The translations under genes and the position numbers were made by a program. The notes under the pieces were generated by a model. That model ran no database searches, was not told where the DNA came from, and worked only from the letters and a program-made list of their open reading frames with translations. Positions 1 to 5,657 of a stretch of DNA of 5,657 nt are shown piece after piece. Source of the stretch: Bryobacteraceae bacterium. GTDB taxonomy: Bacteria > Acidobacteriota > Terriglobia > Bryobacterales > Bryobacteraceae. How positions within the stretch are numbered: position 1 is the first letter of the stretch; each line of letters opens with the position of its first letter. Location of the stretch: assembly GCA_947456995.1 (NCBI GenBank), contig CANGVB010000283.1, forward strand, positions 1-5,657. The letters run 5' to 3'.

Positions 1-2
1 AG

Positions 3-2042
3 TTGAAGAAATTTGTCGGGCGGGGCGGGATGGGGGAAGTCTACCTTGCCCAGGACCGGGAGCTGGAAGTGCAGGTGGCACTGAAGACGGTGCGCGCGGG
101 GCTGCTGGGAACACAAGGGGTGGCGCGATTCAAGCGGGAAGTGCAATTGTCTCGACAGGTGACACACCCGAATATTTGCCGTGTTTTTGATGTGGGCAGA
201 GAAGACGTGAACGGGCAGGCGGTAACGTTTTTGACGATGGAGTTTCTGGAGGGGGAGACGCTTGCGCAGCATTTGACGACCCAGGGGAAGATGAGCCTGG
301 AGATGGCCGAGCCGCTGGTGCGCCAACTGGCGGCTGGGCTATCAGCTTTGCATGAGAAGGGGATCATGCACCGGGATCTGAAACCGGCGAATGTGATGCT
401 GGTGGGGTCTCGGCTTTGCATCATGGACTTTGGACTGGCGCGTGTATTTGAAGGCGAGGGATCAGACGCACGGTATACACAGACGGGGGCGATTCTGGGG
501 ACGCCGGGTTATATGGCACCTGAGCAGTTGATGGGAGAAACAGCTACGGCTGCAAGTGACATCTATGCGATGGGGCTGTTGATTTTTGAGATGGTGACGG
601 GGAAGAAGGGGTCGCTGGTGGATACGCTGGCCGCGGGGAAGACGGGATTGCCGGCGAATTGGGAAGCGGTGATTTTGAGTTGCGTGGCGCGGGATGCGAG
701 TTTGAGGCCGAAGACGGCAGTGGAGGCGCTGGCGGGTTTGTCTGTGGTGGAGCCCAAGAAGCGTAATCCGCTGTTGCTGGCAGGGGCGGCTGTGATGATT
801 GTGGCTGGGTTGATCTCGATCCCGCTGTTGAGGACGGGTGGTGGAGGTGCTTCCCTGCCCCAGAGCGCAGTGAGTGTGAACGACGATATTCTTCGGGCCA
901 GACGATTACTGGAGCGCTATTACAAGCCACAGAATGTACTGGAGGCAATGAAGACGCTGGAGAAGGTGGTAGCGGAGAACCCGAATCTTGCTCTGGGACA
1001 CGCGACACTGGGGGCGGCAAAGTTTCGACTCTTTGTCGATACCAAGGACGTGAAGTTGCTTGAGGCCGCGCAGGAGGCATGCAAACGGGCCATTGAGCTG
1101 GATGGGGAGATGGCGGAACCGCATGTGACACTGGGGAATATTTACCTGTCGACGGCGAGAAAAGATTTAGCCCGGTCTGAATTGAGTACGGCCTTGAAGC
1201 TGGATTCCAGGTCAGCAGATGTGCATTTTGGATTGGCACAGTTATACAGGGCAGAAGGCAGAAAGGCCGAGCAGGAAGAAGCGATCCAGAAGGCGATCGA
1301 TCTGGCCCCGGAGAATTGGGCACTTCATAACTGGAGAAGCGGGGAGTTGCGCGACCAAGGCAAGTATGATGAGGCGATTGCCGAACTTACAATTGCTGAA
1401 AAGCTGATGCCGGATAACCCGCTGATCTATAACAATCTTGGCGTTGTGCACTTACGGAAAAGAGATTTTGGCAAAGCCCGCGCGGCTTTTGAGAAATCGA
1501 TTGAGATTGAGCCGAGGGCGAGAACAATCGGGAATCTTGGGAGCGTTTACTATCTGGAAGAAAATTACGTTGAAGCAGCAAAGGTTTTAAGGAAGGCGGC
1601 GGATCTGGAGCCGAAGAACTATTTGCCGCGAGCGAATCTGGCGGCAGCACTGGATCGAACGGCCGCGACCAGGGCAGAAGCAATTGTTGAGTACCGAAAG
1701 GCAATCGAGTTGGGTGAGCCACTGCTTGAGGCCACGCCTAATGATGAAAGACTGCTTGGGAATCTCGCAAGCTACCACTCCGTATTGGGGAACCGGGAGA
1801 AGGCGACGGCGATGATTCGTAGGGCGATTGCACTGGACCCGGAGAATCCCAATGTTGCGCAGCGGGCGATTGTAGTTTACGAATTCTTGAAAGACCGGCA
1901 ACAGGCACTGGTGTGGGCAGCGAGAGCATTGAAGAACGGGTATCCGCTGGAATCACTGAAGAGTGATCCGGAGTTGGCGGGTTTGGTAGCAGATCCGCGC
2001 TTTCAGAAGTTAGAAGGGAATGAGAAGGAGAAAAGAAAATGA
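3..2042 (+). CDS. Membrane Ser/Thr protein kinase with C-terminal TPR domain (5' partial)
   Basis: A PknB-like (Hanks-type) kinase phosphorylating Ser/Thr on protein targets. Counting from the first in-window codon (TTG at 3): glycine loop GRGGMGEV at 6-13, ATP-binding lysine in VALK (K28), helix-C glutamate about E46, catalytic loop HRDLKPAN at 123-130, DFG at 142-144, and GTPGYMAPEQ at 166-175 in the activation segment. All catalytic residues are present, so the kinase should be active. KKR at 252-254 precedes one hydrophobic helix at about 257-276; by the positive-inside rule the kinase is cytoplasmic and the remainder extracytoplasmic. Residues about 296-660 form several TPR units, with A/L/G/Y spacing and 'ALDPEN'-type turns, suggesting a protein-binding or sensing domain. 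The glycine loop lies too close to the window edge for a native start, so the true N-terminus is upstream. The TGA stop overlaps the next gene's ATG (ATGA), implying an operon. Kinase assignment is secure; targets are unknown. Confidence 0.95.
   Translation: MKKFVGRGGMGEVYLAQDRELEVQVALKTVRAGLLGTQGVARFKREVQLSRQVTHPNICRVFDVGREDVNGQAVTFLTMEFLEGETLAQHLTTQGKMSLEMAEPLVRQLAAGLSALHEKGIMHRDLKPANVMLVGSRLCIMDFGLARVFEGEGSDARYTQTGAILGTPGYMAPEQLMGETATAASDIYAMGLLIFEMVTGKKGSLVDTLAAGKTGLPANWEAVILSCVARDASLRPKTAVEALAGLSVVEPKKRNPLLLAGAAVMIVAGLISIPLLRTGGGGASLPQSAVSVNDDILRARRLLERYYKPQNVLEAMKTLEKVVAENPNLALGHATLGAAKFRLFVDTKDVKLLEAAQEACKRAIELDGEMAEPHVTLGNIYLSTARKDLARSELSTALKLDSRSADVHFGLAQLYRAEGRKAEQEEAIQKAIDLAPENWALHNWRSGELRDQGKYDEAIAELTIAEKLMPDNPLIYNNLGVVHLRKRDFGKARAAFEKSIEIEPRARTIGNLGSVYYLEENYVEAAKVLRKAADLEPKNYLPRANLAAALDRTAATRAEAIVEYRKAIELGEPLLEATPNDERLLGNLASYHSVLGNREKATAMIRRAIALDPENPNVAQRAIVVYEFLKDRQQALVWAARALKNGYPLESLKSDPELAGLVADPRFQKLEGNEKEKRK
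2025..2030 (+). promoter_or_regulatory. Ribosome binding site for the acidic repeat protein
   Basis: AAGGAG lies 8 bases upstream of the ATG at 2039 and inside the last codons of the kinase gene. It is a near-consensus Shine-Dalgarno site at a good distance. With the 4-base ATGA stop/start overlap, it supports the small downstream gene being really translated and coupled to the kinase. Confidence 0.75.
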
Positions 2043-2287
2043 ATATTGAAAACGTAGAGTTTGCAACCGTAAATTTGATGCCGGGAGTCTTGCCACCGGA
2101 AGAGGAGGAGGAACGCCCTAGCTCATTTCCGATCGATCCGATTCCGGACGATACGAAGAGCGATGAAGATGTGCCGGTTTCGTTTCCGATCGTGGATCCA
2201 GTGACGGATGATACCAAGCAGGAAGAAGACCGGCCGCTATCGTTTCCGATCGATCCGATCCCGGATGACACGGGAGTCAAAGGCTAG
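2039..2287 (+). CDS. Small acidic protein with three SFPIDPIPDDT-type repeats, unknown function
   Basis: An 82-residue protein of a family I do not recognise. Residues 1-20 are a mixed head (VEFATVNLMPGVLPP), followed by five glutamates (21-25). Three tandem repeats then begin at S29, S48 and S68, each SFPI-DP-(I/V)-x-DDT separated by acidic linkers (SDED, QEED). I count 22 Asp/Glu against 5 Arg/Lys, so it is strongly acidic and probably disordered. There is no Cys, signal peptide or membrane helix, so it should stay in the cytoplasm. A good ribosome site and the 4-base overlap with the kinase gene argue for a true gene. Repeats 1 and 3 differ only at synonymous third positions, arguing for selection on the peptide. 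Each repeat offers Ser/Thr next to acidic residues and most have a Lys or Arg nearby. A role as substrate or regulator of the flanking kinase or protease is inference; a peptide precursor is an alternative. Confidence 0.85.
   Translation: MNIENVEFATVNLMPGVLPPEEEEERPSSFPIDPIPDDTKSDEDVPVSFPIVDPVTDDTKQEEDRPLSFPIDPIPDDTGVKG
2123..2272 (+). repeat. Three in-frame tandem repeats encoding SFPI-DP-DDT units
   Basis: Copies begin at 2123, 2180 and 2240, a period of 57-60 bases (19-20 codons). Copies 1 and 3 encode the identical 11-residue core SFPIDPIPDDT; over that 33-base core they differ at four bases, all third-codon and silent. Copy 2 encodes SFPIVDPVTDDT, with one extra codon. The acidic linkers between cores vary more in sequence than the cores do. 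Confidence 0.9.
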
Positions 2288-2313
2288 CCTCGGTATCAAT
2301 TGAACGAGGAATA

Positions 2314-2342
2314 GGGCTGGTACTTAAGAAGAGTGCCAGCCC
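2314..2342 (+). promoter_or_regulatory. Strong intercistronic RNA hairpin between repeat protein and protease
   Basis: The left arm GGGCTGGTACT (2314-2324) pairs with the right arm AGTGCCAGCCC (2332-2342) over 11 bp with one G-U wobble and a 7-base loop TAAGAAG. No T-run follows, so it is not a standard intrinsic terminator. It sits 27 bases after the small gene's stop and 13 bases before the protease ribosome site. CAATTG occurs on both sides (2297-2302 and 2343-2348). Likely roles are setting different expression of the two genes, protecting an mRNA end, or partial termination; the sequence does not choose between them. Confidence 0.7.
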
Positions 2343-2355
2343 CAATTGCATAAGT

Positions 2356-2359
2356 GGAG
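2356..2359 (+). promoter_or_regulatory. Ribosome binding site choosing the protease start at 2367
   Basis: GGAG lies 7 bases before ATG 2367, an ideal spacing. The in-frame TTG at 2346 overlaps CAATTG just after the hairpin and has only hairpin sequence where its ribosome site should be. ATG 2367 is therefore the preferred start. Confidence 0.7.
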
Positions 2360-2366
2360 CTTCAAG

Positions 2367-4040
2367 ATGAACGAGACAATCCTGACATTCAATGGCATTG
2401 ACCTGGATACGGGGGGCTATCTGCATGCGCCGATGACGGCGAGGCAGTTGCGGACTCTGGCGACCGGTGGGACGGTTGACGAGAAAGAACTTGATGAGCT
2501 CAGGCAATATTGGGAAAGTCGCGGGCCGCACTTCGGGATGGTGGAGGGGCGGGACTACAAGAAGCTGGATGAGGCGGGCTGGGGTGTGATCTTTGCGGCG
2601 GAGCCGGAGCCTGGGGTGTATGAGGCGTTGAAGCCGCTGCTCGAGCTGCGCAAGGAGCAGGCGTCGAAGAAAGATGAGCGGCTCTATAAGGAATATACGG
2701 GGGTGAGCGGGTATCAGCCGAGAGACACGAAGCGGATGTTTCTCAAGCGTGGGGGCGCGCAAGTGTCTGGTGTGGTGGACCCAACGCGGATGCCGTATTA
2801 TCTGTTAATTGTTGGGGACCCGGAGGTGATCCCTTATGAGTTTCAGTATCAGATGGATGTGCAGTATGGGGTGGGGAGATTGCATTTTGACCGGGTGGAA
2901 GATTATGCGCAATATGCGGCGAGCGTGATTGCGGCCGAGACGGGAAAGATACAGTTGCCGCGCAAGGCGACGTTCTTTGGGGTGAATAAGGAGGGGGACC
3001 CGCCGACGCAATTGAGTGCGAAGTTTTTGGTGGATCCGTTGCACAAAGCAGTGGTGAAGGACCAGACGGGGAAGTGGGCGATTGATCTGGTGGGGGGTGA
3101 GGCAGCTACGAAGGCACGGTTGGGGGCTTTGATGGGTGGAAGCGAGGCTCCGGCATTTTTGTTTACAGCCAGCCACGGGGTGGGCGGGAGCAATGGTTCT
3201 CCGAAGCAGATGCCGTATCAGGGTGCGCTGGTGTGTCAGGAGCATCCGGGGCCTGGATTTAGAGGGGATTCGCGGCCGTTTTGTTTTGCAGGGGAGGATT
3301 TGTCGAGTGATGCGCGGCTGGGTGGAACGATTGCGATGATGTTTGCCTGCTATGGGGCTGGGACGCCCAAGTTTAACGACTTCCGACAGAACGATGGTCA
3401 GGCAACAGCGGGCCAGATTGCACCGAAGGCTTTTGTGGCGGCGTTGCCGAAGGCGATGCTATCGCATCCGAAGGGTGGAGCGCTGGCAGTGATTGGGCAT
3501 GTGGAGCGGGCGTGGACCTGCTCGTTTTTGAACGGGAAGTCATCTACGCAGACATCGACGTTTGAGAGCTCAGTGAAGAAGCTGCTGGATGGATATCCGG
3601 TGGGTTATGCGATGGAGGAATTCAATAGCAAGTATGCGGAGTTGAGTAGCGAGTTGCTGGAGATGATCACGCTGCTGAAGGTGCAGGAGAAGTTGAAGGC
3701 AGACCCGACTGAGCAGTTTGTCAATAACTGGACTGAGAACTATGACGCTCGCAACTACTCGGTGGTGGGGGACCCGGCGGTGCGGATGCCGGTGGTGGCG
3801 ACGGATGCAGTAGCGCCGGTGGAGCGTGAGTCGGTAACGGTGAATTTTGTTGCGCCGGTTGTGATGGCGCAGCCTGTGGTGAGTGATGGAGAAGTCAGAG
3901 AGATTTTTTCCGGGTTTGAGGTGGTGAGTGGGTCTGGAAGTGGCAGACTTGTGACCCGGGTTGAAGGCGACAGTGCAAAAGATTGGGCTACACATAGAGC
4001 AGCAGTTGAAGCAGAGATTGAACGGCGCAAGAAGGTATAG
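2367..4040 (+). CDS. Caspase-fold (clan CD) cysteine peptidase, gingipain/C25-like
   Basis: A 557-residue putative cysteine endopeptidase. The predicted dyad is H270 in FLFTASHGVGG, after a hydrophobic strand, and C328 in AMMFACYGAG, after the next strand; HG and (D/A)CxG are hallmarks of clan CD. Further features fit family C25: YYLLIVGDPEVIP at 144-156 followed by YGVGRL (167-172), GGALAVIGHVERAW at 370-383, and the closing NYSVVGDPAVRMP at 463-475. Residues 1-140 form an N-terminal region (with TFNGIDLDTGGYL at 7-19) I cannot name. Residues about 484-557 form a C-terminal extension of unknown fold ending in a charged helix. Unlike secreted gingipains it has no signal peptide, pro-region or C-terminal sorting domain, so it should act in the cytoplasm. 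The neighbouring kinase and acidic repeat protein are candidate regulators or substrates. The fold assignment is fairly strong; substrate specificity cannot be read. A CHAT-like relative is the main alternative. Confidence 0.85.
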   Translation: MNETILTFNGIDLDTGGYLHAPMTARQLRTLATGGTVDEKELDELRQYWESRGPHFGMVEGRDYKKLDEAGWGVIFAAEPEPGVYEALKPLLELRKEQASKKDERLYKEYTGVSGYQPRDTKRMFLKRGGAQVSGVVDPTRMPYYLLIVGDPEVIPYEFQYQMDVQYGVGRLHFDRVEDYAQYAASVIAAETGKIQLPRKATFFGVNKEGDPPTQLSAKFLVDPLHKAVVKDQTGKWAIDLVGGEAATKARLGALMGGSEAPAFLFTASHGVGGSNGSPKQMPYQGALVCQEHPGPGFRGDSRPFCFAGEDLSSDARLGGTIAMMFACYGAGTPKFNDFRQNDGQATAGQIAPKAFVAALPKAMLSHPKGGALAVIGHVERAWTCSFLNGKSSTQTSTFESSVKKLLDGYPVGYAMEEFNSKYAELSSELLEMITLLKVQEKLKADPTEQFVNNWTENYDARNYSVVGDPAVRMPVVATDAVAPVERESVTVNFVAPVVMAQPVVSDGEVREIFSGFEVVSGSGSGRLVTRVEGDSAKDWATHRAAVEAEIERRKKV

Positions 4041-4057
4041 TCGGCGATACTGGGGGC

Positions 4058-4915
4058 ATGAAGATTGCTCTGGTGATGGTTGGCCTGGTGGTGCTGGGTG
4101 TGGTGCTGGCGCTGCTTTATGGGCGGAGCCGGTGGCAGGGCGGGACACGGCAGTTGCGGACAGCGATTCTGGCGGGGCAGATGAGGGCGGAGCCGTCGCA
4201 TTATGATTCGCGGGAGGTGATGGGGTTGCCTTCGCCGGTGCGGAGGTATTTTGAGGCTGTGTTGACGGATGGGCAGCCGATGATTTTGAAGATGGAGATG
4301 GAGCAGGAGGGGAGCTTCAATATGGGCGAGAGCGTGGCGCAGTGGAAGCCGTTTCGTGCGTCGCAGTTGAGTGTGATGCGGGTGCCGGGTTTTGATTGGG
4401 ATGCCACGATTGCGATGATGCCCGGGGTACCCGTGTTTGTACATGATGCTTATGTTGGCGGGCAAGGAATCTTGCAGGCGGAGTTGGCGGGATTGAAATC
4501 GCTGGCGAGCGTTAGTGGAAGCCCAGAGGCGGCTGAAGGGGAGCTGATGCGGTTTCTCGCGGAGAGCCCCTGGTATCCGACGCGATTGTTGCCAAGCCAG
4601 GGAGTGAAGTGGGAAGCGGTGAGCGATCGAGTGGCGAAGGCGACGCTTGTCGATGCCGGTTCGCGGTGCAGCCTGGAGTTTTACTTTGGCGAGGACGGGT
4701 TTGTGGAACGGGTTCGTGCGGCGGCCCGATACAGAACTGTTGGGGAGAAGCTGGAGGCAGCGCCCTGGGAGGGGCGGTTTTCGAATTATCAGTCTCGCGA
4801 CGGTATGAGAGTGCCGCTGGAGGGTGAGGTGTCTTGGATGCTGCCGAGCGGAGCCTGGCCTTATTGGCGTGGGAAGGTGGCAAGGGTCAGTTATGAATTT
4901 GCAAGTTCTCTCTAG
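4058..4915 (+). CDS. DUF6544/DUF6920-type membrane-anchored protein, unknown function
   Basis: A 285-residue protein with one N-terminal hydrophobic helix (about 3-21) followed by YGRSRW, so it is anchored in the inner membrane or exported. The rest carries motifs I associate with the DUF6544/DUF6920 families: LPSPVRRYF (57-65), PGFDWDA (110-116), DAYVGGQG (130-137), GELMRFLAE (161-169), PWYPTRLLPSQGV (171-183), PWEGRF (236-241), DGMRVPLEGEV (248-258) and PYWRG (268-272). Length and motif order look complete. The family has no established function that I know of; conserved Trp, Tyr and Asp patches suggest a binding pocket, but that is a guess. It starts 17 bases after the protease stop, with a G-run directly before the ATG and no well-spaced ribosome site. 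It may be co-transcribed with the protease, but a functional link is not shown. Confidence 0.85.
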   Translation: MKIALVMVGLVVLGVVLALLYGRSRWQGGTRQLRTAILAGQMRAEPSHYDSREVMGLPSPVRRYFEAVLTDGQPMILKMEMEQEGSFNMGESVAQWKPFRASQLSVMRVPGFDWDATIAMMPGVPVFVHDAYVGGQGILQAELAGLKSLASVSGSPEAAEGELMRFLAESPWYPTRLLPSQGVKWEAVSDRVAKATLVDAGSRCSLEFYFGEDGFVERVRAAARYRTVGEKLEAAPWEGRFSNYQSRDGMRVPLEGEVSWMLPSGAWPYWRGKVARVSYEFASSL

Positions 4916-4954
4916 AAGGCTTGTAGCTAATTGGTGGGTGTTAGAGTCACAGGA

Positions 4955-5203
4955 ATGAGTAGTCCGACGACGATACCGGTGGAGAGGGATCAGGATACCG
5001 GAGTGCATGGGCCCCGGATTCGGTGCCCGAAATGCGGGTGGAAACCGCAGCCTAGCGACTTGTGGAGTTGTAGCTGCGGACATGCCTGGCATACGTTTGA
5101 TACAGGTGGAGTGTGCCCGAGTTGTATCAAGCAGTGGACGATGACTCAGTGTTTGAGTTGTCATGAGTTTTCGGCACATTCGGATTGGTATGAATATGAC
5201 TAA
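4955..5203 (+). CDS. Small zinc-ribbon-like protein with four Cys pairs
   Basis: An 82-residue protein from ATG 4955. Cysteine pairs are C24/C27 (RCPKCGW), C39/C41 (SCSCGHAW), C54/C57 (VCPSC) and C66/C69 (QCLSCHEF), with H43, H46, H70 and H75 as further possible ligands. Two zinc-binding knuckle sets are likely. The aromatic frame (CGHAWHTFDTGG, then DWYE at the end) recalls a family of small uncharacterised zinc-ribbon proteins. It has no signal peptide or membrane helix, so it is cytoplasmic. AGGA at 4951-4954 abuts the ATG, which is too close for an ideal ribosome site; in-frame GTG 4934 or TTG 4931 are alternative starts adding seven or eight residues that do not look conserved. Its stop overlaps the start of the HMA gene by 8 bases, tying it to metal handling. 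Binding of zinc rather than copper or iron is inferred from the Cys spacing. Confidence 0.8.
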   Translation: MSSPTTIPVERDQDTGVHGPRIRCPKCGWKPQPSDLWSCSCGHAWHTFDTGGVCPSCIKQWTMTQCLSCHEFSAHSDWYEYD

Positions 5204-5399
5204 ACAAATCGAATTGAAGATTGAAGGCATGCACTGTGACGGGTGTGTGCGTAGAGTGACGGCGCTGCTGAAGCGTGTGGATGGGGTAGACGTTGAATCG
5301 GTAGTAGTGGGTGAGGCGAAGGTGCTGGCTCGCGACGGGGTGGAGCGGGCGGAGCTGGGAAAGGCAGGGGAGGGTGGCGGATGTAAAGTTGCGAGTTGA
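5196..5399 (+). CDS. CopZ-like heavy-metal-associated (HMA) metallochaperone
   Basis: A 67-residue single HMA domain. The first strand IELKIEG leads into the metal site GMHCDGC (residues 11-17; Cys14 and Cys17), then helix 1 VRRVTALLKRVDG and strands 2-3 (VESVVV, EAKVLA). The end ELGKAGEGGGCKVAS aligns in length with the usual second helix and fourth strand but has glycines where 'AIEGAGYKV'-type residues are expected. Such proteins bind Cu(I), or sometimes another soft metal, in the cytoplasm and pass it to a CopA-type pump, here the next gene. ATG 5196 was chosen because it sits just before the conserved strand. ATG 5190 (two residues longer) is nearly as good, and ATG 5163 would overlap the previous gene by 41 bases. 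None has a strong ribosome site, so coupling to the zinc-ribbon gene (8-base overlap) is likely. The 3' end overlaps the ATPase frame. Confidence 0.8.
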   Translation: MTKQIELKIEGMHCDGCVRRVTALLKRVDGVDVESVVVGEAKVLARDGVERAELGKAGEGGGCKVAS

Positions 5400-5657
5400 A
5401 CTGCAGATCGAAGGGATGACTTGCGCCGCTTGCTCGATCTTTGTCGAGAAGACGCTGGTGGAGCAGGCAGGGGTGAGCCGGGCCAGTGTGAACCTGATGA
5501 TGAATCAGGCGGTGGTGGAGTTTGACCCTGGGGTTGTTAGCGCCGAGCAGTTGCGGCTGGCGGTAGAAGAGACCGGATATGGGGCGAGTTTGCCGGTTGA
5601 GGGGAGGACGGCGGTTGAAGAGGAAGACGCGCGCGAGGTGACGCTGGCGGCGGAGTA
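5374..5657 (+). CDS. copA: CopA-like heavy-metal P-type ATPase, N-terminal part (3' partial)
   Basis: The reading frame is open to the window end and encodes about 94 residues. From GTG 5374 it reads VKLRVELQIEGMTCAAC, a canonical HMA domain with the Cu(I) site GMTCAAC (residues 14-20). The HMA fold continues through VSRASVNLMMNQAVVEFDP, the helix SAEQLRLAVEETGYG and an acidic linker (EEEDAREVTLAAE) that in CopA proteins leads to the first membrane helix. Catalytic motifs (CPC, DKTGT) lie beyond the edge, so assignment rests on the HMA domain, the linker and the CopZ-like gene before it. Expected role: ATP-driven export of Cu(I) across the inner membrane. The start is uncertain: GTG 5374 overlaps the HMA gene by 26 bases with GGGGAGG directly abutting it, while TTG 5389 has GGCGG at better spacing. 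The frame stays open upstream to a TAG at 5305-5307. Metal identity is inferred. Confidence 0.8.
   Translation, partial: MADVKLRVELQIEGMTCAACSIFVEKTLVEQAGVSRASVNLMMNQAVVEFDPGVVSAEQLRLAVEETGYGASLPVEGRTAVEEEDAREVTLAAE

Noticed and set aside
3..5. TTG at 3 as the true start of the kinase
   Set aside because: The glycine loop would begin at residue 6, leaving no room for the first kinase strand; the gene clearly continues upstream of the window.
544..1323. A 259-codon open frame on the - strand
   Set aside because: It is antisense to the kinase/TPR gene, with a Pro/Ser-rich, low-complexity translation and no ribosome site seen; a composition shadow.
1738..2280. A - strand open frame with Gly/Ser repeats opposite the acidic repeat gene
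   Set aside because: Its repeats are the reverse complement of the SFPIDP repeats. The + strand gene has the ribosome site, the stop/start overlap and silent-only differences between repeats.
2300..2329. A promoter before the protease (TTGAAC followed by TACTTA/TTAAGA)
   Set aside because: The -10 candidates match poorly and lie inside the hairpin; not supportable.
2314..2342. Calling the hairpin a rho-independent terminator
   Set aside because: The stem is strong, but CAATTGCATAAG follows with no T-run, so only a general regulatory hairpin is claimed.
2346..2366. TTG 2346 as the protease start, adding seven residues
   Set aside because: It has no ribosome site of its own because the hairpin occupies that position, while ATG 2367 has GGAG at 7 bases.
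4899..4931. A promoter before the zinc-ribbon gene (TTGCAA ... GCTAAT)
   Set aside because: The spacer is about 21 bases and the matches are partial; too weak to list.
3755..5230. A 491-codon open frame on the - strand
   Set aside because: It runs antisense across the end of the protease, the DUF6544/DUF6920-type gene and the zinc-ribbon gene, all of which have recognisable motifs. Its translation is His/Arg/Pro-rich with no domain, which is what the opposite strand of G-rich codons produces.

Overview
The window reads as a run of seven same-strand genes from a moderately GC-rich Gram-negative bacterium. An acidobacterial source (Terriglobia-like) fits best. The grounds are a membrane Ser/Thr kinase with a long C-terminal TPR domain, a DUF6544/DUF6920-type protein, G-rich codon use (many gtg, ggg and gcg codons) and tight gene packing. 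This assignment is inference from gene style, because no rRNA or other marker gene is present. All genes are on the + strand. There is no tRNA, rRNA, CRISPR array or insertion sequence, and no gap between genes exceeds about 80 bases.

Positions 1-4040 form the most unusual part. (1) A PknB-type Ser/Thr kinase, cut at its 5' end by the window edge, has one transmembrane helix and a TPR domain predicted to be extracytoplasmic. (2) Its stop codon overlaps the start of an 82-residue, very acidic protein carrying three copies of an SFPIDPIPDDT-like repeat. (3) After a 79-base gap holding a strong 11-bp hairpin comes a 557-residue clan CD (caspase-fold) peptidase of gingipain/C25 type, with a His-Gly / Ala-Cys dyad and no secretion signal. 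The order kinase, small repeat protein, caspase-like protease looks like a regulated cassette. In it the small protein could be a substrate, inhibitor or signal shared by kinase and protease. That reading is a hypothesis; only the gene order and motifs are seen directly.

Positions 4058-4915 encode a membrane-anchored DUF6544/DUF6920-type protein of unknown function, 17 bases after the protease and possibly co-transcribed with it.

Positions 4955-5657 look like a metal-handling cluster: a small protein with four CxxC/CxC pairs (zinc-ribbon-like), a CopZ-like HMA metallochaperone, and the N-terminus of a CopA-like P-type ATPase that runs off the window. These three genes overlap one another, which suggests translational coupling and one copper (or similar soft-metal) homeostasis unit.
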